Source: Bacteroides oleiciplenus YIT 12058 (GTDB lineage Bacteria; Bacteroidota; Bacteroidia; Bacteroidales; Bacteroidaceae). Taken from it: a stretch of DNA of 64,000 nt. Positions 9,479-18,424 of this stretch are shown here, piece by piece. The notes beneath the pieces are model-generated. The model saw only the letters and a list, made by a program, of their open reading frames with translations. It was not told where the DNA came from and did not search any database. The stretch covers positions 667,896 to 731,895 of the forward strand of contig NZ_JH992943.1 of the NCBI RefSeq assembly GCF_000315485.1. Reading direction: 5' to 3'. Position 1 is the stretch's first letter. The number at the start of each line of letters is the position of its first letter. The translations under genes and the position numbers were made by a program.

Positions 9479-12298
9479 TTATTTAATAACAACATCCTTA
9501 CTACGGAAGGTCTTTACATGCTCCTTATCCGTAACGCCTTCTTTCACTTGCAGATTTTTTATTTCCGCACCAATGACATCATCCAGTACCACTGCATAGC
9601 GTCCATCTTTCTGTTCGGCATCTATCTTACAGTTATCCAATACAAAACCTTTCACGTGCCGTGCCCAAAAGCCAAAAGAGGGTTGGATTTTCAAATCACC
9701 TACATTATAACGTCCCACGCCTATTTCAGGTGGATAAGCTTCCGCATCCTCTGTGGGATGTCCGCCTTTCACCAGCAAATTCACATCATGGAACTGTACA
9801 TTTTTTATATAACCTGTATGCTGTCCATTAGGCAGGCAGAACGTCAATCCGCCCTCTACTACCTCCGTATCCGGCAATTTGAAACCTGCAATAATAGGAG
9901 TTGCCTCATTTTGAGAACCATCATATGCTTTCCAACGGTCACCACGGAAAGAACTTCCACCATAAACTTCATCAATATCCACACCACAAATCACAATGTT
10001 CTCCACCTGGCCGATATCTGAATTCGTCACCAATAATTCTTTCCGCACACTCCCGTTTTCTGTGAAGGTAAAAGAAGCTACATCTGCCCCCAACACACGA
10101 CCTCTATTGGAGATGGAAATAAAGAACGGGGCACGGGTGCGGTGCATTACCGAACGGGAATGTATCGTACCGGTCTTTCCGCTATTCAGGTAGACATTCT
10201 TGATATGTCCGCCATCGTTGGTAGAGATAGAGAACCCGGCTTTATTGGCACCCAGCACATAGATATTATCCACATACAGGTCCTGAATATCATCAGCCGT
10301 CTCCGAGCCTATCTGGAACAGGTTGCAATTGGTATCACCCACAATATTGCGCACCATATAATTACGTGCCGGGCGGGTAAAACCCAATGAACAGTCCGAA
10401 CCCGGCTTTACAATATCATCCGAACTGACGCGCGAATAGATATTCGTCACCGTCACATCGTTGCAAGCCATGAAATCGTAGATATCACGTGCATTCTTGG
10501 TATGATGTTTGGCAAAATAAGTATCATGTACATGAATACCGTCCGTGCCCGTCGCCAACAGAACGAAGTGACCACCCTGATCTATATGCAGCATATTGCC
10601 GACATCATAATTCTTCTGATTATCCGATTCAATATAATAAGGTTCATCCTTCTGCGGGTCATACCACATATCTTTGCTTATATCCCAACCACCTATTTCA
10701 ATATTGGTGCAGAGTTTCAAAGAAAACATCTTGTCACAACGCTTATCAGGTGCATTGTTCATCACCTTATCGGAAGTAACAAGGCTGCCATTGCCCGTGA
10801 TGCGGCCTGTGCCGACAATCTTCACATTATCAATACGCTCTCCAAAGAACATTGCATTACGGAAGAACGTATGTCCCACATCCTGTTTTGTCAGATAGTT
10901 TTCCGGATCAGCATAAGGACGCGGGTCTGTAGGAGAAAGCCCCGAACGGTATGCACGATCACTAAACCAGGTGGTTTCAGGAGCATCACCACCCGGAAGT
11001 CCCTGAATCACAGCATCTGCATCCAGATGCAACCAGACATTACTCAAAAGATGGACAGTCCGCACATTATAAGTACCTGCGGTAAATCGTAAAATACCGC
11101 CGCCAAGTTCATTCATTTCTTGAATAGCCTTATTGATTGCTTCCGTATCGTCTACCAGGCCATCCCCTTTCACACCTGTAGCCTTGATGTCTTGTAAACC
11201 GGAGTAAAACCATACGACATTCGATTCACCCGGATTATCACCACCCTTTACCAGCAATTTAAATGCATATAGTTGATTAGGTTGTAACCTGCCGGCAGTA
11301 GTAAAATCATCATCCGGCAATATTTCCACCCTTACCGGAATCCAGGTCTTTCCTTTATCCTCCGATTGCAACAGAGTTACCGATTCCGCATTGCAGGGAG
11401 CTGTCCAATGAAAGGAGCAAAATGATAAATCCCAGTCTTTTTTATAAGTAAATGCACGCAAGGTATTCCGGGTTAAATCTGCCACAGTCGTCACTCCTTC
11501 AAGAGTAGCTGTAGCAACCGGACTATGAAGTTGCTCCGGTTGAGAAGTCACATAGTTTGCTTCAAATGTATAATTTCCTATTGCAGGGACTACTACACCA
11601 CGAAAGCAAAGATGAATATCCGGTCCATTGGAGGGACGGAAATCCAAATCTTTAAAAAGCAACAGAGTACCTTTTTTCTCCTCTCTACGGATTTCCACAT
11701 CGCCCACTTTCTTATAAGAATAGTTGGTTCCGGTCCGTCCAATGGACTGTTTGGGTAAGTCACGCAGAAGAACCTCTCCGCGTCCGATGATATTTACGGT
11801 GGTATTATCCAGCGTTACATCAATTCCTTCGGGTATACGGATGGTGACAGTAGTCATCGGGCCGCGTTGCCCTGCATAAAAATCAAGAGTCAGGGTTCCC
11901 GCAGTCTTCACCGTAAATGCACTTCGGTCCAACTCTACCATTGGAGGCAATGCTCCTTTGCGCACTCCTATGGGCAAACGCTTTTTAGCAGTCTCCTGCA
12001 AGTAGTCTCCACTTGCAGGCATGCCCTTCGTTTTTTCTTGTCCCTTTGAAGTAAAAAGACGGAAAACACCCGAACAGGAGCGGACTAATTGTTCTTTCAG
12101 CTCCGCTACCGATGGCAAAGTAGAAACCAGCCCTTCATTCTCAGCAGTATCTACCGTATAACGATAAGTCGTGCCTTCAAACAACAATAAAGAATCGCGA
12201 GTCAACTGCCAGGGATATAATTCTCCGGCCTGTACATAAGTTCCTGCCACTCCAAGTAGTAATGAAACAAGGAAAGTTTTTGATAGTCTGAATTTCAT
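9479..12298 (-). CDS. Large secreted GH28-like right-handed beta-helix protein
   Basis: 939 residues with a signal peptide (VSLLLGVAGTYVQAGE). Residues about 25-370 form beta-sandwich/Fn3-like modules (VTLLQSEDKGKTWIPVRVE). From about 372 a pectin-lyase-type helix begins (ATGVKGDGLVDDTEAINKAI), and short repeated coils run to the C-terminus (ATGTDGIHVHDTYF near 583; VSSDDIVKPGSD with Asp627/Asp628 and Lys631). The double Asp and TDG-like elements place it near GH28, at about twice the length of a typical member. It is probably an extracytoplasmic glycan hydrolase. The N-terminal domains could bind substrate. Encoded 16 nt downstream of the PL6 gene, so most likely cotranscribed with it. Confidence 0.78.
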   Translation of the reverse strand: MKFRLSKTFLVSLLLGVAGTYVQAGELYPWQLTRDSLLLFEGTTYRYTVDTAENEGLVSTLPSVAELKEQLVRSCSGVFRLFTSKGQEKTKGMPASGDYLQETAKKRLPIGVRKGALPPMVELDRSAFTVKTAGTLTLDFYAGQRGPMTTVTIRIPEGIDVTLDNTTVNIIGRGEVLLRDLPKQSIGRTGTNYSYKKVGDVEIRREEKKGTLLLFKDLDFRPSNGPDIHLCFRGVVVPAIGNYTFEANYVTSQPEQLHSPVATATLEGVTTVADLTRNTLRAFTYKKDWDLSFCSFHWTAPCNAESVTLLQSEDKGKTWIPVRVEILPDDDFTTAGRLQPNQLYAFKLLVKGGDNPGESNVVWFYSGLQDIKATGVKGDGLVDDTEAINKAIQEMNELGGGILRFTAGTYNVRTVHLLSNVWLHLDADAVIQGLPGGDAPETTWFSDRAYRSGLSPTDPRPYADPENYLTKQDVGHTFFRNAMFFGERIDNVKIVGTGRITGNGSLVTSDKVMNNAPDKRCDKMFSLKLCTNIEIGGWDISKDMWYDPQKDEPYYIESDNQKNYDVGNMLHIDQGGHFVLLATGTDGIHVHDTYFAKHHTKNARDIYDFMACNDVTVTNIYSRVSSDDIVKPGSDCSLGFTRPARNYMVRNIVGDTNCNLFQIGSETADDIQDLYVDNIYVLGANKAGFSISTNDGGHIKNVYLNSGKTGTIHSRSVMHRTRAPFFISISNRGRVLGADVASFTFTENGSVRKELLVTNSDIGQVENIVICGVDIDEVYGGSSFRGDRWKAYDGSQNEATPIIAGFKLPDTEVVEGGLTFCLPNGQHTGYIKNVQFHDVNLLVKGGHPTEDAEAYPPEIGVGRYNVGDLKIQPSFGFWARHVKGFVLDNCKIDAEQKDGRYAVVLDDVIGAEIKNLQVKEGVTDKEHVKTFRSKDVVIK

Positions 12299-12314
12299 GT
12301 CTGATTCTTTAAGG

Positions 12315-13712
12315 TTACCGATACGTATCTATATAACTCACATTTTCTTTCATAGCCTCATACCAGGCAGGACCGACAGCATAGATACAGGCATCTATCC
12401 GTTCTTTTTCCTTTTGTCCCAAACCGACAGGGGTATCAACAGCTTCAAATCCACTTCTCACCTGTTCATAGGAAACAGCCGAAAGGGAGTTAGCATCAGG
12501 AAATGCCCACTGATTATCCAGGAATACAAAACCGGGAAGGACTTCATCCGCCCTCACAATTTTCAGTTCAGGACTCTGTCCTGTAAACAAGTTATGGGCG
12601 AAGCGTACATTGCGAGGCATCTTTTCCCCACGTCCCGAACCTAATTCCAGCGAACTGTTCAGGAAGGTATTATAAGCAATGTCCACATTCTCTACCCGAT
12701 GATAAGAAGTCAACGGTTCCTCCTTCACATTTGTTTCTGCCGTGGGACGTTCATAAACTCCCACACGTACCAGCAGACCGAATGATTCTACATCCTTAAT
12801 ATAATTATCATAAACCGTATGTCCTTGGTTAATGATGCGGATACCCGCAGTTCCACGAAGATTGTGACCGATGAAAGTATTCGACTCTATAACATTATAG
12901 TGTCCGTGACGGCAAACCAGCCCACCGGCAGATTCATAAAACAGATTTCTGCGCAACACATTATGACAGGACTTTACGGAGATGATTTCATTCTCACCAC
13001 TACACCTGAAGAATACGTTGTTCTCAACAATAGTACGGGACTCCAACTGAGACGACCAGGAGTGTCCGATACGAATAATTTCCGCTCCGTTACCACCATA
13101 GGGTTGGCGTTCGCCAAAGAAATTATGGTCTATCAAATGATTGTTCAAATGATTATCGGCACTCAGCCAAACTTGTAGAATCAAGCCTCCTACTCGCTTA
13201 TTAGCAAAATAACAATGGTCTATCCGATTATTCATACCCCGCAATCCAACCCAATATTCATCCCCCTCATTAGGACGCATACCTTTCCCGGGATCATTGC
13301 ACTCGTCAATTACACAGCCGGTCATCCGGCAATAGGATGCGTATACGCCTTTCTCTTTCTGGAAATCAATCATATCATGCCCTATTGCCCACGCTTTGTA
13401 GAAGAGTAAATCTTTCAGTTGCAGATGCTCCCCATATATCTTTAATCTCAACTTACCGGAAATAATAGCTCTACCGGGATTTTCAGCCCGCCAAGTTATG
13501 GGTTTACCGAAAACGCCTTTACCGGTAAAATGTATTTCTCCCAGATTATTGTACGTTCCATCTTTCAGTACGATGGCATCTCCCGCTTGCAGGTTTCCAC
13601 TGCCCAACAACTGCTTCATAGCCGGAATGTCTTCCGGTAAAAAGGTATACTCCCTAGCAGTAGCAAAAAGGGAGATAGATAAGAGTAAGAGAACACAGAG
13701 TTTTTTCATCAT
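12315..13712 (-). CDS. Polysaccharide lyase family 6 (alginate lyase / chondroitinase-B type)
   Basis: A 465-residue secreted beta-helix lyase with a signal peptide ending near ATAREY. The PL6 catalytic pair is visible: Lys247 in ENEIISVKSC and Arg268 in GGLVCRHGHYN. Their 21-residue spacing is the same as the Lys/Arg pair of chondroitinase B. Earlier segments (GDAIVLKDGTY, PITWRAENPG) are typical PL6 coils. PL6 enzymes cleave uronic-acid-containing glycans by beta-elimination, mainly alginate or dermatan-sulfate-like chains; which applies here cannot be read. It is the first gene of the cluster, with a -7 promoter box 33 nt upstream. Confidence 0.88.
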   Translation of the reverse strand: MMKKLCVLLLLSISLFATAREYTFLPEDIPAMKQLLGSGNLQAGDAIVLKDGTYNNLGEIHFTGKGVFGKPITWRAENPGRAIISGKLRLKIYGEHLQLKDLLFYKAWAIGHDMIDFQKEKGVYASYCRMTGCVIDECNDPGKGMRPNEGDEYWVGLRGMNNRIDHCYFANKRVGGLILQVWLSADNHLNNHLIDHNFFGERQPYGGNGAEIIRIGHSWSSQLESRTIVENNVFFRCSGENEIISVKSCHNVLRRNLFYESAGGLVCRHGHYNVIESNTFIGHNLRGTAGIRIINQGHTVYDNYIKDVESFGLLVRVGVYERPTAETNVKEEPLTSYHRVENVDIAYNTFLNSSLELGSGRGEKMPRNVRFAHNLFTGQSPELKIVRADEVLPGFVFLDNQWAFPDANSLSAVSYEQVRSGFEAVDTPVGLGQKEKERIDACIYAVGPAWYEAMKENVSYIDTYR

Positions 13713-13744
13713 GCTTTTCTGATTAGAATTTAAAAATTACAAGG

Positions 13745-13752
13745 CAAATATA
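13745..13752 (-). promoter_or_regulatory. -7 box upstream of the PL6 gene
   Basis: CAAATATA on the + strand, i.e. TATATTTG on the minus strand, a perfect TAnnTTTG. It would start a transcript about 25 nt before the PL6 ATG. A -33 TTG is not evident. Confidence 0.45.
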
Positions 13753-13858
13753 AGTGATTAAAACATGAAGAGAAATAGGTTGCTTCCCGCCGGATGCAGT
13801 TTGAGAAGATAATTCAAAAGATTGGTACGCTTTTATAAACTCAGACGACAGAAAAGAA

Positions 13859-13904
13859 GTCGCCCCCTTGCATTGTGATTAAAATCACTCTGCAAGGGGG
13901 CGAC
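13859..13904 (-). terminator. Long GC-rich terminator stem after the OmpH-like gene
   Basis: A perfect 14-bp inverted repeat (13859-13872 with 13891-13904), whose loop contains a second perfect 6-bp repeat (GTGATT/AATCAC). It sits 22 nt after the ompH-like stop and before the PL6 cluster. The following minus-strand sequence is pyrimidine-rich (TTCTTTTC) rather than a clean T-run. Confidence 0.7.
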
Positions 13905-13926
13905 CCTTATCTAAATAGAAACCTAT

Positions 13927-14532
13927 TTATTTCTTTACCGGAGAAGAATAACTTGCATTCAGTCCTTCTACAATTTCCTTCGTAATGTTATAGATGCTGT
14001 CAGCATACAACAGGTTATCGAAACCGGTATTGCTGATAATCATGCTATATCCTTTCGTCTTATTATATTCTTTCAGGAAAGCATTGATAGAATCGCGCAA
14101 CTGCAAACTGTTCTTTTCGTTCTCGCTCATCAATTCTGACTGCAACTTATTGCTCAGAGCCTGTAAGTCTTGTTCCAGCTTAGCAATACGGTTGTATTCC
14201 TGCTGAGCTCTTTCCTGAGACAGATAAGCATTGTTCTGCACCTTCGTCTGGAAATCCTGCTTCTGCTTGTCCAATTCACGAGCTTTCTGATTCAGTGTCA
14301 AACGAACGTTCTCACTCTTCTTTACCATACCTTCATTCAGGTCGATGCAGAAATTATATTGTGCCAGAAGCGTGTCTATTTCAACATAAGCAATCTTCAT
14401 TCCAGAAAGTTCGCCTGAAGCTTGGCCTGATGTAGTTGCCGTTTGATTTTCAGCTTTACCTGCACACTGAGAAAATAAAACGATAAGTGCAAGAGCAGCC
14501 AAACCGTTTACGAGGTAGTTCAATCTCTTCAT
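13927..14532 (-). CDS. OmpH/Skp-family periplasmic chaperone-like protein
   Basis: 201 residues. The N-terminal hydrophobic signal ends at LFSQCAGK, so it may be a lipoprotein (the lipobox is loose but acceptable for Bacteroides). The mature part starts with KIAYVEIDTLLAQYNF, the OmpH opening strand, followed by a long charged alpha-helical/coiled-coil arm (about residues 75-150, rich in K, Q, E) and the closing YSMIISNTGFDNLLYADS strand pattern. Skp-type proteins hold unfolded outer-membrane proteins in the periplasm. It is preceded by a small membrane-protein gene 29 nt upstream on the same strand. Confidence 0.88.
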   Translation of the reverse strand: MKRLNYLVNGLAALALIVLFSQCAGKAENQTATTSGQASGELSGMKIAYVEIDTLLAQYNFCIDLNEGMVKKSENVRLTLNQKARELDKQKQDFQTKVQNNAYLSQERAQQEYNRIAKLEQDLQALSNKLQSELMSENEKNSLQLRDSINAFLKEYNKTKGYSMIISNTGFDNLLYADSIYNITKEIVEGLNASYSSPVKK

Positions 14533-14561
14533 AACTTGTAAAAAATATAGTTTTATAATTA

Positions 14562-14795
14562 TTAATTCATACTATCATTTAAGGCTTTTTCCAATTCATC
14601 GATGGAGAAACGGGGCTTCTTTTGTGCTTCGCGATCTTGCGACTGAGCACATCCGATACCTCTCTCCCGCATTGCTTTATTACCACTGACGTGCCCGTTC
14701 GGGAACTTCCCGCCTTTCACAAAAAAGACTTTCAGACCTAATAATGCAATACAAATAGCAACTATTAACAAACTTATCAATACTGTATCGAGCAT
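14562..14795 (-). CDS. Small single-span membrane protein, unknown function
   Basis: 77 residues. An N-terminal membrane helix (VLISLLIVAICIALLGLKVFF) is followed by a basic, glycine-rich tail with KGGKFPNGHVSGNKAM and a single cysteine in GIGCAQSQDRE, ending in an acidic helix. The layout resembles small membrane maturation factors in general, but the multi-cysteine motif of NqrM is absent. I do not recognise a named family. Probably cotranscribed with the OmpH-like gene. Confidence 0.65.
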   Translation of the reverse strand: MLDTVLISLLIVAICIALLGLKVFFVKGGKFPNGHVSGNKAMRERGIGCAQSQDREAQKKPRFSIDELEKALNDSMN

Positions 14796-14875
14796 TTCTA
14801 CTATTTTTGTAATACGAAAACAGACTGCATTTCAGCAAAATGAAAATAAAATTTTCTTTTGCATTCAATTTGCTC

Positions 14876-14897
14876 TATTTTTGTGGGTGCAAATATA
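14876..14897. promoter_or_regulatory. Divergent promoter boxes between small membrane gene and pepD
   Basis: TATTTTTG on the + strand (14876-14883) faces the dipeptidase gene. CAAATATA (14890-14897; TATATTTG on the minus strand) faces the small membrane-protein/ompH pair. Both match TAnnTTTG; neither has an ideal -33 TTG. Confidence 0.4.
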
Positions 14898-15022
14898 GGG
14901 CTTTGTATGGACTAACCCGCTTTTTTTACCATAAAAAAAGAGAAGCGGTTATAAAATAGCCAATTGATTTAACCATATTTAGCAATAAGAGGTTAAATAC
15001 GAACATTCATAAAGGAATTAAT

Positions 15023-16483
15023 ATGGAAAAGAATGAACTGAAACCGGCAGGCGTTTTTCATTATTTCGATGAAATCTGCCAAGTGCCGCGTCCTTCAAAG
15101 AAGGAAGAGAAAATGATTGCTTATCTGAAAGCATTCGGTGAGAAACATAAGTTGGAAACGCTGGTCGATGAAGCCGGCAACGTCCTCATCAAAAAGCCCG
15201 CTACACTGGGCATGGAGAATCGGAAAACCGTTGTACTGCAATCTCACATCGACATGGTGTGCGAAAAGAACAACGATGTGCAGCATGATTTCCTCACCGA
15301 CCCGATAGAGACTGTGATTGAAGGTGAATGGATGAAAGCCAAAGGTACAACGCTGGGAGCCGACAACGGTATCGGCGTAGCTACTGAACTTGCTATCCTT
15401 GCTGATGACAGTATTCAGCACGGACCTCTGGAATGCCTGTTTACAGTGGACGAAGAAACCGGGCTGACCGGTGCCTTTGCCTTGAAAGAAGGTTTCATGA
15501 ACGGGGATATTTTGCTGAACCTCGACTCGGAAGATGAGGGTGAACTCTTTATCGGCTGTGCAGGAGGAATCGACTCCGTTGCAGAGTTTATATATAAAGA
15601 GGTGGATGTACCTGCCGGATATTTCTGTTGCAAGGTACAAGTGAAAGGTTTAAGAGGCGGACATTCCGGTGGAGATATCCACATGGGACTTGGCAATGCC
15701 AATAAGATACTGAACCGCTTCCTGAGCCAGGCTTTCCAGAAGTATGATATGTACCTGTGCGAAATCGATGGTGGTAATTTGCGCAATGCCATCGCTCGCG
15801 AAGCACACGCCATTATCGCTATACCGGAAGACAACAAACACGATCTGCGTGCCGATCTGAATATATTCGCAGCCGAAGTACAGGCAGAGTATGCCGTAGT
15901 CGATCCGACGTTACAACTCGTTTTAGAATCGGAAAATGCTTGCGCGAAAGCTATTGATAAAGATACCACCAAACGTTTGCTGCAAAGCCTCTACGCTTGT
16001 CCCCACGGAGTTTATGCCATGAGTCAGGACATCCCCGGACTGGTGGAAACTTCTACCAATCTTGCATCTGTCAAGATGAAGCCGGGCAACGTGATTCGCA
16101 TCGAAACCAGCCAGCGCAGTTCTACCGCCTCTTCCAAGCAAGACATTGCCAATATGGTACGTACCGTATTCGATATGGGTGGAGCCAAAGTTAGCTTCGG
16201 TGACGGCTACCCGGGTTGGAAACCCAATCCTCACTCCGAAATACTGGAAATTGCAGTCGAATCTTACAAACGTTTATTCGGTGTAGATGCGAAGGTAAAA
16301 GCAATCCATGCCGGATTGGAATGCGGTCTGTTCCTTGATAAGTATCCTTCACTGGATATGATATCCTTTGGTCCGACTCTGCAGGGCGTACATTCTCCCG
16401 ATGAACGGATGCTGATTCCTACAGTAGATAAATTCTGGAAACACTTGCTGGATATTCTGGCTAATGTTCCCGTAAAGAAATAA
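15023..16483 (+). CDS. pepD: Aminoacyl-histidine dipeptidase (M20C family)
   Basis: 486 residues, full length for PepD. Di-zinc metallopeptidase motifs are clear: LQSHIDMVCE (His/Asp), GTTLGADNGIGVA (bridging Asp), FTVDEETGLTGA (catalytic Glu-Glu), NLDSEDEGELFIGC and RGGHSGGDI in the lid domain, and a C-terminal HAGLECG His ligand. It hydrolyses Xaa-His and other dipeptides in the cytoplasm (no signal peptide). Monocistronic: it has its own upstream box and a strong terminator 7 nt after the stop. Confidence 0.95.
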   Translation: MEKNELKPAGVFHYFDEICQVPRPSKKEEKMIAYLKAFGEKHKLETLVDEAGNVLIKKPATLGMENRKTVVLQSHIDMVCEKNNDVQHDFLTDPIETVIEGEWMKAKGTTLGADNGIGVATELAILADDSIQHGPLECLFTVDEETGLTGAFALKEGFMNGDILLNLDSEDEGELFIGCAGGIDSVAEFIYKEVDVPAGYFCCKVQVKGLRGGHSGGDIHMGLGNANKILNRFLSQAFQKYDMYLCEIDGGNLRNAIAREAHAIIAIPEDNKHDLRADLNIFAAEVQAEYAVVDPTLQLVLESENACAKAIDKDTTKRLLQSLYACPHGVYAMSQDIPGLVETSTNLASVKMKPGNVIRIETSQRSSTASSKQDIANMVRTVFDMGGAKVSFGDGYPGWKPNPHSEILEIAVESYKRLFGVDAKVKAIHAGLECGLFLDKYPSLDMISFGPTLQGVHSPDERMLIPTVDKFWKHLLDILANVPVKK

Positions 16484-16489
16484 TGAAAA

Positions 16490-16525
16490 AACTCCCGGCA
16501 GAATGTTAGTTATCTGCCGGGAGTT
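16490..16525 (+). terminator. Terminator after pepD
   Basis: A perfect 12-bp inverted repeat: AACTCCCGGCAG (16490-16501) with CTGCCGGGAGTT (16514-16525), then AT-rich sequence. Confidence 0.8.
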
Positions 16526-16576
16526 ATAAAAATATTTAAGTATTTTAGAGTTCTACTTACCGTCTATTTACTATAA

Positions 16577-16987
16577 TCATTCTCTCATAAATAAATTATC
16601 ATATTTATCCGTTGTCAAATCCTTTAAGATAATATTTATGCAAGTAATTAACTCCGGCAAGTGCCTTTTAATAATCTTAAAAATATTCTCAGGATCAACA
16701 TTTCCATATTCATGAGAAATTATATTCCTCAAAGCAAAAATACCCTTCCAATAGACTTGAGGATAATTAGAAAAAAGATTAGAAGATGTCCAATCATCAA
16801 TTTTCCGAGCAGTTTCTCCCACAACCTGAATAAGCATGCATGCAGCATCAAACTTTTCCATATTTGCAGATGATATCAAAAAATCATGATATGAAGTTAT
16901 AGTTTTATTTCGCTCTATAACTAAAGTTGATTTTTCAATAATCAAATTCAAATACTCAACAATCATTATTTTAGACGAATATTGCAT
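16577..16987 (-). CDS. hepT: HepT-like HEPN-domain ribonuclease toxin (DUF86)
   Basis: 136 residues, all-alpha HEPN fold. The catalytic motif RNIISHEY (Arg87, His92, Tyr94) fits RX4HXY, the RNase site of HepT toxins and the tyrosine AMPylated by the MntA antitoxin. It overlaps mntA by 17 nt. An alternative ATG at 16966 would start 4 nt after the mntA stop; the upstream start is preferred for its GAAAG ribosome-binding-like sequence. The pair together acts as a toxin-antitoxin module. Confidence 0.85.
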   Translation of the reverse strand: MQYSSKIMIVEYLNLIIEKSTLVIERNKTITSYHDFLISSANMEKFDAACMLIQVVGETARKIDDWTSSNLFSNYPQVYWKGIFALRNIISHEYGNVDPENIFKIIKRHLPELITCINIILKDLTTDKYDNLFMRE

Positions 16988-17261
16988 CTTTCAATATATT
17001 AACTTTAAAAGATTCTCTTAATGAATCACGAAAATTAACCACATCAACTTTATAGTTCGTCAATTTTTCCAATTCTTCTTTAATAGCAACTAAAATAAAG
17101 AAATCAGATTCCTGTAGAGTAACAACTACATCCAAGTCACTTGTATCCTTTTGCTGTTTCCGAGCAAAAGAACCAAACAAGCCTAAAGTCTTAATGCCAT
17201 ATTTATCAGCATAATTAGCTTTAAACTTTCGCAATATATCAATGACATCTGAAGTATTCAT
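16971..17261 (-). CDS. mntA: MntA-like minimal nucleotidyltransferase antitoxin
   Basis: 96 residues. GLFGSFARKQQKDTSDLDVVV shows the family signature GSX10DXD (Gly30-Ser31, Asp42, Asp44), the polymerase-beta-like nucleotidyltransferase core that adds AMP to HepT. Transcribed first in the pair, from a well-formed promoter just upstream. Confidence 0.87.
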   Translation of the reverse strand: MNTSDVIDILRKFKANYADKYGIKTLGLFGSFARKQQKDTSDLDVVVTLQESDFFILVAIKEELEKLTNYKVDVVNFRDSLRESFKVNILKDAIFV

Positions 17262-17295
17262 AATTCATATCTATGCTTACTACTAAGTAATGATA

Positions 17296-17325
17296 CAAAG
17301 ATACTACAAATTATGAATTCATCAA
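17296..17325 (-). promoter_or_regulatory. Promoter for mntA-hepT
   Basis: On the minus strand: TTG (17325-17323), 19-nt spacer, then TATCTTTG (17303-17296). This matches the Bacteroides TTG-N19-21-TAnnTTTG pattern and ends 35 nt before the mntA start. Confidence 0.65.
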
Positions 17326-17378
17326 GAAAACACCCGTCATATTTGAAATTTTATAAGCATACTAATATTGTTTCAAAC

Positions 17379-18326
17379 TCACAGATGAAGCCTAAAGTAT
17401 TTCTTCATAAACCACACATAAATGAGACTAAGCACCAAAATAGCGCATAAAAGATACAAATACCCCCTATTCCGACAGTATATATATCCTATTACTATTA
17501 CAGCTTGCGTCAACATATAAACCAGTGACACCGCCACATGAGGTATTTTCAATTCATTCGCCATAAGCTGATACATGTGTTTCCGATGTGGTAAACCTAT
17601 GTTTTCATGAAGCATCAGTCGGTGAACGATAGTCAAAACACTATCAACGCCATAAACAGCCAGAAGGATAATCCAGCTGAAATCCTCAGTCTTGAGAATT
17701 AACTTTCCTATCAGGAAAAGAAGTATAAAAGCAATACTTACAGAACCTACATCACCGGCAAAACATTTCGCTTTCTTACGAAAGTTGAAGAAACAAAAGA
17801 CCAAAACAGAACAGAGAACCGTATAGATTAGAGCAGGTTCTACAAACTGCGTTATTTCAGTATTGATATAAGCCAGTGCAGCAAGGATAACCAGCGAATA
17901 ACCACCTGTAATGCCATTGATGCCATCCATGAAATTATAAGCGTTAATGATGCCCGTACAAACAATTAACGCTACGATAATCCACCACCAGGGAAGAGTA
18001 AACAATCCCCATTGATAAAACATCAAAGCCATAGCAGTAAAATGCAACACCAACCTTAAGCCTTGGGAAATAGAACGAATATCATCCACAAAACTGATAA
18101 ACGTTATCAAGGTTAAAGCTAATATGAACCAGGGATATTCCCAATGGTTAGTCAAGAAATAAGCTAATGCGCCAAAATAGAAGATGATTCCACCACCACG
18201 CAAAGTAATCCGGGTATGGGAACTTCTCTCATTGGGCTTATCGATAATATTGCACTTATCAGCTATTCTAAAATAAAAAAGTTCTGCCAGAAATAGCAGA
18301 ACCAGAATAATTACATAATACATCAT
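17379..18326 (-). CDS. WecA/MraY-like undecaprenyl-phosphate sugar-1-phosphate transferase
   Basis: 315 residues with about 10 membrane helices. It contains the family's cytoplasmic motifs: SFVDDIRS, AYNFMDGINGITGG, CFAGDVGSVSIAF and a basic HRLMLHENIGLPHRKHMYQL loop. These enzymes attach the first sugar phosphate to the lipid carrier to begin repeat-unit synthesis. It is the last gene of the CPS locus. Its start codon overlaps the stop of a 33-residue membrane-peptide ORF (TGATG), so translation is probably coupled. Confidence 0.9.
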   Translation of the reverse strand: MMYYVIILVLLFLAELFYFRIADKCNIIDKPNERSSHTRITLRGGGIIFYFGALAYFLTNHWEYPWFILALTLITFISFVDDIRSISQGLRLVLHFTAMALMFYQWGLFTLPWWWIIVALIVCTGIINAYNFMDGINGITGGYSLVILAALAYINTEITQFVEPALIYTVLCSVLVFCFFNFRKKAKCFAGDVGSVSIAFILLFLIGKLILKTEDFSWIILLAVYGVDSVLTIVHRLMLHENIGLPHRKHMYQLMANELKIPHVAVSLVYMLTQAVIVIGYIYCRNRGYLYLLCAILVLSLIYVWFMKKYFRLHL

Positions 18327-18424
18327 GCATTTTTATTAATCCAATAAAACCATATCTGAACACAGACAAATAAAAAAGCTGCTATACCTACTACAGCCAT
18401 TACAATTCCAAAGCATATACTCAT
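18323..18424 (-). CDS. 33-residue putative membrane peptide, translationally coupled
   Basis: A short ORF that fills the gap between the epimerase and the WecA-like gene. Its ATG overlaps the epimerase stop (ATGA) and its TGA overlaps the next ATG (TGATG). The peptide starts MSICFGIVMAVVGIAAFLF, then one membrane span, aromatic residues (IWFYWI) and a short NKNA tail. No family is recognised. The double stop-start overlap argues it is translated. It could be a small partner of the initiating transferase or simply a coupling device. Confidence 0.5.
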   Translation of the reverse strand: MSICFGIVMAVVGIAAFLFVCVQIWFYWINKNA

